DNA of 64,000 nucleotides, taken from the NCBI GenBank assembly GCA_015060245.1, contig SUYU01000008.1, forward strand, positions 62,001 to 126,000, read 5' to 3'. This document shows, one piece after another, positions 54,360 to 63,330 of this stretch (the stretch's first letter is position 1; each line of letters begins with the position of its first letter). Below the pieces are notes generated by a model. The model ran no database searches and was not told the origin of the DNA. It saw only the letters and a program-made list of their open reading frames with translations. The position numbers were made by a program, and so were the translations under genes. This DNA is from Bacteroidales bacterium. GTDB taxonomy: Bacteria > Bacteroidota > Bacteroidia > Bacteroidales > UBA932.

Positions 54360-55121
54360 TTATCTGTCTTTTATGTCTCCTAACTGATAGAATGGGAACA
54401 TATTCTCCTCCATCCATTTGTTTGCCTTGACAGGTGTAAGTTTCCAGCCTGAATTACAAGTACCCACAATCTCAACGAATGAGGTTCCCTTATTCATCAT
54501 TGAATTCTCAAAAGCCTTGCGGATAGCCTTTTTAGCCTTTCTTACAGCGGCAGGGTTCTGGGCTGACTGTCTGGTAACATAGCATGTGCCCTCCAATTGT
54601 GCTACAATTTCGGTAATCTTCATAGGATAGCCGTTCAAATCGGCCCTTCTTCCGTAAGGGGTGGTTGCTGTAACCTGACCAAGCAGTGTGGTAGGCGCCA
54701 TCTGGCCTCCGGTCATACCGTAGATTGCATTGTTGATGAAGATGATTACAATGTTCTCACCTCTGTTGCAGGCATGCATTACCTCTCCACAGCCGATTGA
54801 TGCCAAATCTCCGTCTCCCTGATATGTGAAGACATATTTGTCTGGGTTAAGTCTTTTTGTTGCTGTGGCAAGTGCAGGAGCCCTTCCATGTGCCGACTGC
54901 TCCCAGTCAATATCAATATAGTTATAGGCCAGTACAGCACAACCAACCGGAGATATTCCGATTGTCTTGTCCTGAATTCCCATTTCCTCAATAACCTCTG
55001 CTATAATTTTATGGACTACACCGTGGGTACATCCTGGGCAATAGTGCATGACTGCATCGGTAAGCAACGGAGACTTTCCGTATACTTTGTTCTCGGGTTT
55101 AATTATATCTTTTATCTCCAT
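54360..55121 (-). CDS. 2-oxoacid:acceptor oxidoreductase, beta (thiamine-pyrophosphate) subunit
   Basis: The frame opens at 55190 in the alpha gene, but the ATG at 55121 (MEIKDIIKPENKVYG) is the likely start, giving 253 residues. Motifs: HYCPGCTHGVVHKI, SPVGCAVLAYN, GDGDLASIGCGEVMHA and NNAIYGMTGGQMAPTT with the TPP Mg site (GDGD..NNxxYGM). It is the catalytic TPP-binding subunit. Overlaps are small and the operon is tight. Confidence 0.9.
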   Translation of the reverse strand: MEIKDIIKPENKVYGKSPLLTDAVMHYCPGCTHGVVHKIIAEVIEEMGIQDKTIGISPVGCAVLAYNYIDIDWEQSAHGRAPALATATKRLNPDKYVFTYQGDGDLASIGCGEVMHACNRGENIVIIFINNAIYGMTGGQMAPTTLLGQVTATTPYGRRADLNGYPMKITEIVAQLEGTCYVTRQSAQNPAAVRKAKKAIRKAFENSMMNKGTSFVEIVGTCNSGWKLTPVKANKWMEENMFPFYQLGDIKDR

Positions 55122-55128
55122 AACCTGC

Positions 55129-56208
55129 TTATTTAATATAGTTTTCCAACGCTTCAAGAATCTCCTCCGGCGACGGAATGCTTCCGCCATAACGTCCGTA
55201 GAAATTAACAGGCACTCTGCCTGCCGCTATACGTCTTACATCTTCAACCATCTGACCGGCACTCATTTCAACTGTAAGGATGCTCTTCATTTGAGGAATA
55301 AGTGCATCAAGTTCCTTTTCAGGGTATGGATAGAGTGTGATAGGGCGGATGATACCTACTTTGATTCCCTTTTCACGTGCCATGTCCACAACACTTTCAC
55401 AAATTCTGTATACACTTCCATAGGCTACAATAAGATGTTCCGCATCTTCTGCCTTATAGGTGCTGTATCTTACCTCATTTGCCTCAATTTCCCTGTACTT
55501 GGCCTGAAGTTTATTGTTGTGCGCCTCCATTACATGAGGCTCAAGAGCCAATGATGTGATGAGATTTCTTTTTCTGTCAGGTGTTCTGCCTGTAAGAGCC
55601 CATGAACCGCACTCTGCAAGAAGTTCTTCATTTGTTCTTCTTGGTTTCATAGGACGCATCTCAACCTTCTCCATCATCTGGCCAATTACACCGTCAGAGA
55701 GAATCATGGCAGGTATCCTGTATTTGAATGCAAGATTGAATGCCTCATCAACAAAGTCATACATATCCTGTGCCGACGCCGGAGCAAGTACGATCATGTG
55801 GTAATCTCCGTGTCCACCTCCCTTTACGCATTGGAAATAGTCAGATTGAGACGGTTGGATTGTACCAAGGCCAGGACCGCCGCGCATTACGTTTACCACA
55901 AGGCAAGGCAACTCTGCACCGGCAAGATAGGTCAGACCTTCACACATAAGGCTGATTCCCGGGCTGCTTGACGATGTCATTACCTTCTTTCCTGTGCATG
56001 CACCTCCGTACAGCATGTTGATGGATGATGTCTCGCTCTCAGCCTGGAGAACAACCATTCCTGTAGTCTCCCATGGTTTCTCCATCATCAAAGTCTCCAT
56101 AACCTCCGACTGTGGAGTAATAGGGTAGCCAAAGTATCCGTCACAACCGCATCTGATTGCACCGTATGCTATGGCTTCGTTTCCTTTCATCAATATTTTT
56201 TCGGCCAT
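55129..56208 (-). CDS. vorB: 2-oxoacid:acceptor oxidoreductase, alpha subunit (VorB-type)
   Basis: The frame opens at 56283, but the ATG at 56208 (MAEKILMKGNEAIAYGAIRCGCDG) is the family start, giving 359 residues. It has GYPITPQSEVMETL, SEVSSSSPGIS-like MTSSSSPGISLM, NVMRGGPGLGTIQPSQSDYF and a C-terminal transketolase-like fold. This pattern is that of VorB, the 2-ketoisovalerate subunit, so the branched-chain 2-oxoacid is the likely substrate; 2-oxoglutarate is possible. Confidence 0.8.
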   Translation of the reverse strand: MAEKILMKGNEAIAYGAIRCGCDGYFGYPITPQSEVMETLMMEKPWETTGMVVLQAESETSSINMLYGGACTGKKVMTSSSSPGISLMCEGLTYLAGAELPCLVVNVMRGGPGLGTIQPSQSDYFQCVKGGGHGDYHMIVLAPASAQDMYDFVDEAFNLAFKYRIPAMILSDGVIGQMMEKVEMRPMKPRRTNEELLAECGSWALTGRTPDRKRNLITSLALEPHVMEAHNNKLQAKYREIEANEVRYSTYKAEDAEHLIVAYGSVYRICESVVDMAREKGIKVGIIRPITLYPYPEKELDALIPQMKSILTVEMSAGQMVEDVRRIAAGRVPVNFYGRYGGSIPSPEEILEALENYIK

Positions 56209-56219
56209 TTTATATCTTT

Positions 56220-56441
56220 TTAAATTTTTACTCTGTAAACTGTTATAACTGCATCGGGACAAACTGTTGCACAATTTGTACAACCTGTACAGTTGTCGGG
56301 ATTAGCCATTATGGCAAAATTGAATCCTTTACCATTAACTTCATGTGAAAGCGCAATTGTGTTTGTGGGACAGTTTGCAATGCAAACGCTGCATCCCTTG
56401 CACTTCTCTATATCTACTACTATTGCTCCTTTTACTGCCAT
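56220..56441 (-). CDS. Ferredoxin (2 x 4Fe-4S), delta subunit
   Basis: The 73-residue protein has two 4Fe-4S motifs, CKGCSVCIANCP and CTGCTNCATVCP. It is the electron-transfer subunit of the 2-oxoacid oxidoreductase, encoded just before alpha and after the small membrane protein. Confidence 0.92.
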   Translation of the reverse strand: MAVKGAIVVDIEKCKGCSVCIANCPTNTIALSHEVNGKGFNFAIMANPDNCTGCTNCATVCPDAVITVYRVKI

Positions 56442-56460
56442 TTTCTATATCAATTTATAA

Positions 56461-56628
56461 TTAATTACCACTGAAAAAACCGAACCCTCTCTTGACCTCT
56501 TCAAGAATATAGTCCCATCTGAGGATTATGCCTATAACAAGCACAATCCCAAGAACAATCATTCCCTGGGCGGTTGGAGAGAGATTGTTGAAGCCTTCGG
56601 AAATTTTTTTGAACTTGTCTTTTAACAT
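56461..56628 (-). CDS. Small single-helix membrane protein between acs and vor genes
   Basis: A 55-residue ORF that starts MLKDKFKKISEGFNNLSP and has one hydrophobic helix (GMIVLGIVLVIGIILR). It lies 16 bases after the ADP-forming synthetase gene and 19 bases before the ferredoxin gene, with the same orientation. Its position between energy-metabolism genes suggests a role in tethering or regulating the complex; the function is unknown. It is short but tightly spaced, and the frame looks coding. Confidence 0.7.
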   Translation of the reverse strand: MLKDKFKKISEGFNNLSPTAQGMIVLGIVLVIGIILRWDYILEEVKRGFGFFSGN

Positions 56629-56644
56629 ATTTGCGTAAAAATAG

Positions 56645-58699
56645 TTATTTTTTCTCTATTCTGATTCTTGCATCAACTGCTATAACACCATTTTTGTTTC
56701 CCAAAAGCGGATTCAAGTCCATTTCTGAAATTTCAGGTGCAATGCAGCATAGCGCGGCCACTCTTCTTACCGCCTCATTGAATGCCTCTTCATTTACACC
56801 CTCCTGACCTCTGACACCCTTGATTATCTTATATCCGTTGAGTGATCTGATCATATTTTCAGCCTCAGCCTTTGAAACAGGTGCAATTGCTGTCTGTACA
56901 TCTTTGAGCGCTTCAATGAAAATTCCGCCAAGTCCGCACATTACAAGAGTGCCGAAATTGCCCTCTTTTTTTGCTCCTATGAACACCTCTGTTCCGCTGA
57001 GCATAGGTTGGATAAGTACTCCTGTGGCATCTTTTATTGCCATAAGTCTGTCAAACTCCGTGCGTAGGGTTGCTTCATCCCTTACATTAAGCACAACACC
57101 TCCTACATCAGTTTTGTGAAGAGGACCAATGACTTTCATTACTACAGGATACGATATCTCATTCATTGCTGCGCATGCCTGCCCGATTGAATTTACCACA
57201 AACTCCCTGACTCTTGAGATCTTTGCTGCATCCAGCAGAGTCTGGATTTTGTCAGGAGAGATGTATCCGTCATTGCTTGAGTCAATTACAGAACGAATTG
57301 CGTCAGTGTCAATGTCATCAAACTCTTCTGCCTGAGGGAATGTAAGGTTGTTTGCCACTTTTACAAACGCCTTGCCGAATGATACTTCATCATTGAATGA
57401 TACTCCACCCTTTTTCTGGAACTTGTCAATTGCTTCACCAGCATTTATAACCGACGGCAATACCGGATAAATAGGTTTCTTTGATTGTTTCATTCTCTTC
57501 TGCAGTACCTCGTATGCAGGGTAAACATCTGTGAGTCCGGGACTTCCGAAAATAACAACCGAAGCGTCTACATCAAACTCGTTTTCACAGGCATCAAGAA
57601 TATGGTCAAGTTGCTCTGGTGTTCCTGTTGCAAGGAAATCAATTGGATTGCTTACCGATGATCCCTTGAAGAGTTTCTGAAGCAGTTCATCCGCCTTCTC
57701 TCCGGATATATGAGGTATGTCAACGCCATTTGTGTTCAATACGTCTGTAAGCATTACCGCAGGGCCGCCGGCGTGAGTTACTATTGCCACTTTCTTGCCC
57801 TTAAGAGCAGGAAGGGAGAGTACAGAAGCAATATTTACAAGTTCTTCTCTTCCGTATGCCCTGATTATTCCCGCTTTTTTGAAGAGTGCATTCACTGCAA
57901 CATCAGGTGTTGCCAATGCTCCTGTATGTGAAGATGCCGCCCTGCTGCCTGCCTCACTGTAACCTGCCTTGATTGCAGCAATGCGTGCTCCCTTTGAAAT
58001 GAGTGACTGTGCATGTTTGAGAAGTTTCTGTGGATTTGAAACATTCTCAATGTACAGCAGTTTTACCGGAGAACTTGTCCCATGAACATAAGTGTTGTCA
58101 AAATACTCAAGAATATCCTCAACACCAAGTTGGGCACTGTTTCCTACTGAAAAGACATTGGCAAATTTGAGCCCCATCTTTATTGCAGCCTCCATAATGA
58201 AGACAACTGTTGCTCCGGAGCCTGAAATGATGTCAACTCCGTCGGGAGATATATTTGAAGTGGGCTGGGTGAATACACCGGAATATCTGCCGGTAATTAC
58301 ACCTATACAGTTAGGCCCTATGAGAGATGCTCCATGTTTGTTTACAATTGAAACAATCTCCTTCTCCAATGCTGCGCCCTCCGGACCGTCCTCTCCAAAA
58401 CCTGCCGAGAAGATTATAATTGCCTTGCATCCCTTGTTCTCGCACAACTCCTTTACGGCATGTACACACATTGCTGCAGGAATTGCCAGAATTGCACAAT
58501 CGACCTGCGGAAGATCTTCAACAGATTTGTATGTTTTTTGCCACTGAACGTTTTCCGCTTTCGGGTTGACTACATATAATTTGCCTGTATATTTATTGTT
58601 TATAAGATTTTTAAGAGCACTGCCACCTGGCTTTGTCGTATCTTCAGAACCACCTACTACAACAATGCTTTTGGGAGAAATCAATTGTTCTGTTACCAT
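56645..58699 (-). CDS. Acyl-CoA synthetase (ADP-forming), fused alpha-beta
   Basis: The 684-residue protein joins a CoA-binding domain (about 1-125, VVGGSEDTTKPGG), a ligase domain with the phospho-His loop SHTGALATP (His258) and a C-terminal ATP-grasp domain (from about 470, KISRVREFVVNS, YPVVMKVIGP). It makes ATP or GTP from acyl-CoA, releasing the acid. It is followed by the vor genes, so acyl-CoA from 2-oxoacids could be turned into a branched acid and ATP. Confidence 0.9.
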   Translation of the reverse strand: MVTEQLISPKSIVVVGGSEDTTKPGGSALKNLINNKYTGKLYVVNPKAENVQWQKTYKSVEDLPQVDCAILAIPAAMCVHAVKELCENKGCKAIIIFSAGFGEDGPEGAALEKEIVSIVNKHGASLIGPNCIGVITGRYSGVFTQPTSNISPDGVDIISGSGATVVFIMEAAIKMGLKFANVFSVGNSAQLGVEDILEYFDNTYVHGTSSPVKLLYIENVSNPQKLLKHAQSLISKGARIAAIKAGYSEAGSRAASSHTGALATPDVAVNALFKKAGIIRAYGREELVNIASVLSLPALKGKKVAIVTHAGGPAVMLTDVLNTNGVDIPHISGEKADELLQKLFKGSSVSNPIDFLATGTPEQLDHILDACENEFDVDASVVIFGSPGLTDVYPAYEVLQKRMKQSKKPIYPVLPSVINAGEAIDKFQKKGGVSFNDEVSFGKAFVKVANNLTFPQAEEFDDIDTDAIRSVIDSSNDGYISPDKIQTLLDAAKISRVREFVVNSIGQACAAMNEISYPVVMKVIGPLHKTDVGGVVLNVRDEATLRTEFDRLMAIKDATGVLIQPMLSGTEVFIGAKKEGNFGTLVMCGLGGIFIEALKDVQTAIAPVSKAEAENMIRSLNGYKIIKGVRGQEGVNEEAFNEAVRRVAALCCIAPEISEMDLNPLLGNKNGVIAVDARIRIEKK

Positions 58700-58728
58700 A
58701 ATACCATTAATATTAGTTTAGAGCACAA

Positions 58729-58736
58729 CAAAGGTA
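58729..58736 (-). promoter_or_regulatory. -7 box of the acs-vor operon
   Basis: The minus strand reads TACCTTTG, an exact TAnnTTTG match, 29 bases upstream of the synthetase ATG; TTGG at plus 58756-58759 is a partial -33 element 19 bases farther. Confidence 0.6.
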
Positions 58737-58783
58737 AAGAAATGATTGTAATATTCCAATAATAATTACAATAATTAATAAAA

Positions 58784-60457
58784 TTAAAAACTATGGTTAC
58801 AATTTTTTAATATTTGAGTAGCATGTGCTATTGGTTTGCACCTATCTTTGTTTTTGTTGAATGCAAACCAGTACCTTACATTTTGTGAATCATAGTAATA
58901 GTATGAATTTGTGAACTCTTGAGGATCAAAAATCGGGTTATTGACCATCTCTTTGTCTTTTATGTTCCAATGCACGACACCCGATGCGGGCTCTTTTTTG
59001 AGTGAGAGGCCGCTCTTTATCCACGCCAGAATCACAAGGTCGAGGTGTTCAGGTCTTTTCATTTGGCAGAAGTTGTAGAGCAGCAATGATTTTGATTCAT
59101 GGCTATATAGTTTTTCATAGAACGATGTGCTGCAGAGCCACAATATAAAATCATTCAAGAAATTCATGTCATTCATTACAATTTGCCTGAATGTCTCCCT
59201 CCAGTTAGGATCATTGTACCAATACTCTAGAATTTTTGACAGGACTTTGCTCAAGAATGTCTCTGAATAGGAGATGGAATCTGTTGACAACACTTCATAT
59301 GGAGGTTCGGGAGAGTAGCGTATTCCATACTCATCTGAATATTTTTTCAAATGTGTGCCCGACAGCAGTTTGAGCGACTCCAACTGTATTTCATGCGGTC
59401 CGATTGCAATCATTGCCTTTACATCTTCGAGCAACATTTCAAGGGTATATCCGGGTAAACCCGCAATAAAATCGGTATGTACTTCAAACTTTCCTGTAGA
59501 AAGCAGAAATTTGATACCTTCAATCGCTTTGCTGCATGATCCTTTCCTGTCGCAGGCCTCTATAACCTCATCTCTGAGGCTCTGTATTCCTGCCTCAATG
59601 TGCAGAAGCCCTTCCGGCAGTGTCAAAATCCTCTCCTTTACTGCAGGGGAGAGCAAAGCAGGATGCACTTCAAGATGGAATTTCAGCCTGCCGGCAAACT
59701 CTTCAAAGATCGAAAGCATCTCTACAGCCCTCTTGCTGTTGGCATTGAATGTACGGTCAAGAATACGGATCTCCCTTATACCCCTTGAAGATATATTCTG
59801 CAACCTTTCTCTTATTGTGCTGACAGAAAGGTCCTGGATCTTTGCAGCCCCTATACCGCTTACACAAAATCTGCATCTGTTGAAGCATCCCCGCGATGTT
59901 TCAAGTTGTACAAATGCCTTGTCCCATCTGAAAAACTGGGAATCTTCGGGAGGTGCAAGTTTACTGAAGCAGTTGACTGCAACAGGTTCCGAAGTGTGGT
60001 AGATATTATCTGCAATATATTCAAAGCCATTTAATCTGAGCCAGTGGAGATTGTCGGGGTCTTTTGATGCAAGTTCAATGAAATCATTGAACACCTCCTC
60101 TGCTTCCCCTTTGAAAACTGCCGTCACAAATCTGTGTTTCAAGAGAAATTCCTGATTGTCGCCCAGAAATTCAGGGCCGCCCAATACAATTTTTATGCTC
60201 TTGTTAATGGAGTGTATTCTGGAAAGTACAGAGAGAAGGCAATTGATATTGAAGAGCCATGCCGTTGCCAATATATAGTCAGGGTTGGAATCAATGATTT
60301 CGATTATTGTCTTTTCAATTGGGGTCTTTATTGTTCCCGATACTACATTGATTGCACATTTTTTCCTCGTTTGTGGCTCAAGTTGCGCTTCCAGCGCGGG
60401 AAGTGCAAGTGATGAGTGTGAGTAGGATGCGTTTATATCCAGCCAAGTAATATTCAT
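58784..60457 (-). CDS. B12-binding radical SAM protein with DUF4080
   Basis: The 557-residue protein has an N-terminal B12-binding-like domain (about 1-135), a radical SAM core with CFNRCRFC (Cys191, Cys195, Cys198) and a C-terminal DUF4080 region from about 400. It presumably carries out a methylation or radical rearrangement; the substrate is unknown. It is on the minus strand, divergent from the amidohydrolase gene with a shared intergenic region. Confidence 0.88.
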   Translation of the reverse strand: MNITWLDINASYSHSSLALPALEAQLEPQTRKKCAINVVSGTIKTPIEKTIIEIIDSNPDYILATAWLFNINCLLSVLSRIHSINKSIKIVLGGPEFLGDNQEFLLKHRFVTAVFKGEAEEVFNDFIELASKDPDNLHWLRLNGFEYIADNIYHTSEPVAVNCFSKLAPPEDSQFFRWDKAFVQLETSRGCFNRCRFCVSGIGAAKIQDLSVSTIRERLQNISSRGIREIRILDRTFNANSKRAVEMLSIFEEFAGRLKFHLEVHPALLSPAVKERILTLPEGLLHIEAGIQSLRDEVIEACDRKGSCSKAIEGIKFLLSTGKFEVHTDFIAGLPGYTLEMLLEDVKAMIAIGPHEIQLESLKLLSGTHLKKYSDEYGIRYSPEPPYEVLSTDSISYSETFLSKVLSKILEYWYNDPNWRETFRQIVMNDMNFLNDFILWLCSTSFYEKLYSHESKSLLLYNFCQMKRPEHLDLVILAWIKSGLSLKKEPASGVVHWNIKDKEMVNNPIFDPQEFTNSYYYYDSQNVRYWFAFNKNKDRCKPIAHATQILKNCNHSF

Positions 60458-60535
60458 TGTGTAAAATTTATTGTAAAAATAGCATTAAATTTTTGTCGGG
60501 AGCAATATATGGTCAATTTTTACAAATTAATTGAG

Positions 60536-60543
60536 TATCTTTG
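60536..60543 (+). promoter_or_regulatory. -7 box of the purine-salvage operon
   Basis: TATCTTTG matches TAnnTTTG exactly, 19 bases before the amidohydrolase ATG at 60563. Confidence 0.6.
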
Positions 60544-60562
60544 AAAAATATATTTTTGAGTT

Positions 60563-61834
60563 ATGGAAAGGATACTTATCAAGAATGTTCTTTGCAACGG
60601 AGTAGAGAGAGATATTTTGATTGAAGATAATCTTATATCAAGAATTGAAGATAATATAGATTTGTCTGATTTTGAGGGAGAGGGCTCCTTGAGAATCATT
60701 GACGGAACAAAGAAAGCAATTATCCCCGGGCTCATAAACATGCATACCCACAGCGCCATGACTCTCATGAGAGGCGTAAATGAGGATTCCCAACTCAAAG
60801 AGTGGCTTGACATGATTTGGAAAATTGAACCGCGTCTCGACGAGGAGATGATTTATTGGGGAACTAAACTGGCATGTCTTGAGATGCTTAAGACCGGAAC
60901 TACCTGCTTCAACGACCAGTACTGGATGATTGATACAGCAGTAAAGGCCACAGAAGAGATGGGATTGCGTTCTCTTAATCCTTATGTGATTCTTGATCTG
61001 CATGACAGTGCCAAGGCTGCTGCCCTAAAGACGGAGTGTGAAAAGATTTACCGTTTGAGTGAGAGTTGGAGCAGTCTCAACAGGTTTGCCATAGCAATAC
61101 ATGCCCCATACAGTGTAAGCAAGGAGAGCATGAAATGGGCAAGTGATTTTGCACGTGAGCATAATCTGCTCGTTCATATGCACCTTTCCGAGACCCAACA
61201 GGAGAACCAGGATTCCATTGAACTCCACGGCATGACTCCAACGAGATATTGTGAGAAACTTGGCATTTTAGGACCTGAAATGATTGCTGCGCATTGTGTT
61301 TGGATTGATGATGAGGATATCAAGATTCTTGCCGACCATGATGTAAAACTTGTCCACAACGTAAATTCTAATCTAAAACTTGCTTCGGGCTATAATTTCA
61401 AATATCGCAAGTTACATGATGCCGGATTGACCGTATGCCTGGGTACCGACGGTTGTGCCTCTTCAAACAATCTCGATATGCTTGAGGCCATGAAGACAAC
61501 TGCTCTCCTCCAGAAGGGTGTAAATTATGACCCTACAGCGATGCCGCTTGACCAACTTATGGATTGTGCTACAGTCAATGGCGCAAAGGCCCTTGGACTG
61601 AATACCGGTAAGATTGAGGCGGGGGCTTTGGCAGACCTTTGTATTATTGATATTGATAACTACGCATTTACACCAAATATCAATTTCCTTGCAAATCTTA
61701 TCTATTCTGCAAACAGTTCATGTGTTGATACTGTTATCTGTAACGGCAAAATTGTGATGGAGAAGAGAAGAGTTGCTGGTGAGGCTGAAATTCTTGAAAA
61801 TGTAAACAGGTTATATAAAAAACTGATTAGTTAA
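60563..61834 (+). CDS. Amidohydrolase, likely 5'-methylthioadenosine/S-adenosylhomocysteine deaminase
   Basis: The 423-residue amidohydrolase has metal His61 and His63 in NMHTHSAMT, VHMHLSETQQE, AAHCVW and LGTDGCASSNNLD with the catalytic Asp. This is the MtaD/ATZ-TRZ-like pattern. It would deaminate MTA or SAH to the inosine analogue. The next gene is a purine nucleoside phosphorylase, which fits. Confidence 0.88.
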   Translation: MERILIKNVLCNGVERDILIEDNLISRIEDNIDLSDFEGEGSLRIIDGTKKAIIPGLINMHTHSAMTLMRGVNEDSQLKEWLDMIWKIEPRLDEEMIYWGTKLACLEMLKTGTTCFNDQYWMIDTAVKATEEMGLRSLNPYVILDLHDSAKAAALKTECEKIYRLSESWSSLNRFAIAIHAPYSVSKESMKWASDFAREHNLLVHMHLSETQQENQDSIELHGMTPTRYCEKLGILGPEMIAAHCVWIDDEDIKILADHDVKLVHNVNSNLKLASGYNFKYRKLHDAGLTVCLGTDGCASSNNLDMLEAMKTTALLQKGVNYDPTAMPLDQLMDCATVNGAKALGLNTGKIEAGALADLCIIDIDNYAFTPNINFLANLIYSANSSCVDTVICNGKIVMEKRRVAGEAEILENVNRLYKKLIS

Positions 61835-61846
61835 ATTGTCGGAAAT

Positions 61847-62683
61847 ATGGAAAATAGAGAGAGATTGCAACGTATATATGATTCAACTGAATATATAAAG
61901 GAGAGATTGGGCGGGAATGTTCCTTTTGCAGGTATTGTACTCGGAAGCGGACTTGGCAAATTGGCCGATTGCATTGAGAATCCTGTAACAATTCCCTATA
62001 AGGAGATACCAAATTTTGCAGTATCTACTGCTGCTGGTCATAAAGGCAATATAATAGCCGGTACTCTTGGCGGCAAATATGTGGTTGCCATGCAGGGCAG
62101 GTTCCATTACTATGAGGGGTATCCTATGGAGCAGGTTACTCTGCCTATAAGGGTCATGAAACTGCTGGGTATAAAGTATCTTTTTGTCTCAAATGCAGCC
62201 GGTGGGGTCAATTTTGATTTTCACGTAGGTGATCTGATGATTATCAAAGATCATATCAATCTGCTGCCCAATCCTCTGATTGGCAAAAACCTTGATGAGT
62301 TCGGACCAAGGTTCCCTGATATGACCCGACCATATGAGCCTGCCATCATAAGACTTGCCAAGGAGATTTCTGCCTTTGAAGGAATTGAACTCAAGGAGGG
62401 TGTTTATCTTGCAAGCACAGGCCCTACATATGAGACTCCTTCTGAATATAAATTTTTCAGGACAATAGGTGCTGATGCTGTTGGAATGTCAACTATTCCT
62501 GAAGTGATTGTTGCAAGACACTCATCAATTCCAGTATTTGGAATGTCTGTAATTACAAATGAGGCACATGATGATTATGCCGAGGACTTTTTCAATGACG
62601 GGGATGATGTTGTAAAAGCGGCTGATGCGGCTGCCGATAAAATGACACGACTCTTCACAGAACTTATTTCACGACTCTATTAA
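61847..62683 (+). CDS. Purine nucleoside phosphorylase (PNP-I)
   Basis: The 278-residue protein has the PNP-I motifs: [61 protein letters not shown] and [14 protein letters not shown]. It cleaves inosine or guanosine-type nucleosides with phosphate. It follows the deaminase gene by 12 bases, so a salvage path from MTA/SAH to base is likely. Confidence 0.92.
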   Translation: MENRERLQRIYDSTEYIKERLGGNVPFAGIVLGSGLGKLADCIENPVTIPYKEIPNFAVSTAAGHKGNIIAGTLGGKYVVAMQGRFHYYEGYPMEQVTLPIRVMKLLGIKYLFVSNAAGGVNFDFHVGDLMIIKDHINLLPNPLIGKNLDEFGPRFPDMTRPYEPAIIRLAKEISAFEGIELKEGVYLASTGPTYETPSEYKFFRTIGADAVGMSTIPEVIVARHSSIPVFGMSVITNEAHDDYAEDFFNDGDDVVKAADAAADKMTRLFTELISRLY

Positions 62684-62694
62684 ACTTTTGTACC

Positions 62695-63330
62695 ATGATC
62701 AGGAACTTGATATTTGATTGGGGAGGAGTAATTCTTACACTTGATAAGGAGAAGTGTCTCAATGCATTTGATGTTGTGGCCGGCGTGCCCAATTTCAGCG
62801 AATATCTTACACCATATCTTCAGAAAGGATTTTTTGCTGCATATGAAAATGGAGATATTGATGATGCGGAGTTCTGCCGATGTGTAAGGAAACTCTCTGT
62901 GAAGGAGAATGTGACAGATGATGATGTAAAGAATGCACTTTATCAGTTTCTTGAAGAGATACCTCAATATAAAGTCAATATGTTGCTCACGCTTAAGGAA
63001 AAGTACAATCTTTATGTGTTGAGCAACAATAATAATATCTGTTGGGAGAGATCTGCCCAGATGTTTGAGAAGATTTGCGGCAAGAGTGTAGATGAGGTTT
63101 TTGATTACTGTTTCCTCTCTTTCAGACTTAACAGGATGAAGCCAGGAAGAGAGATCTATGAGGAGGTAATCAGAAGGGGAGGACTGGTTCCGCAGGAGAG
63201 CCTCTTCATTGATGATGCACCTGCAAACATTGAGGCGGCTGAAAAATTGGGTTTCAAGACACTTTATTACAATATAAACAAAAACCTTGAGGAGGAACTC
63301 TTAAATTATTTGGATAAGGAAAATGGTTAG
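62695..63330 (+). CDS. HAD-family hydrolase (subfamily IA)
   Basis: The 211-residue protein has the motif I variant IFDWGGVIL, as in DxGGV-type HAD phosphatases like YihX, motif II VLSNNNN, and motif IV FIDDAPANIEAAEKLGF. It begins 11 bases after pnp and overlaps the next gene by eight bases. The substrate is unknown; nucleotide or sugar phosphate is possible. Confidence 0.85.
   Translation: MIRNLIFDWGGVILTLDKEKCLNAFDVVAGVPNFSEYLTPYLQKGFFAAYENGDIDDAEFCRCVRKLSVKENVTDDDVKNALYQFLEEIPQYKVNMLLTLKEKYNLYVLSNNNNICWERSAQMFEKICGKSVDEVFDYCFLSFRLNRMKPGREIYEEVIRRGGLVPQESLFIDDAPANIEAAEKLGFKTLYYNINKNLEEELLNYLDKENG

Noticed and set aside
55122-55190. Longer start of the beta subunit inside the alpha gene
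   Set aside because: Basic residues RRRRRFLKRW are out-of-frame reading of the alpha gene; the ATG at 55121 matches the family.
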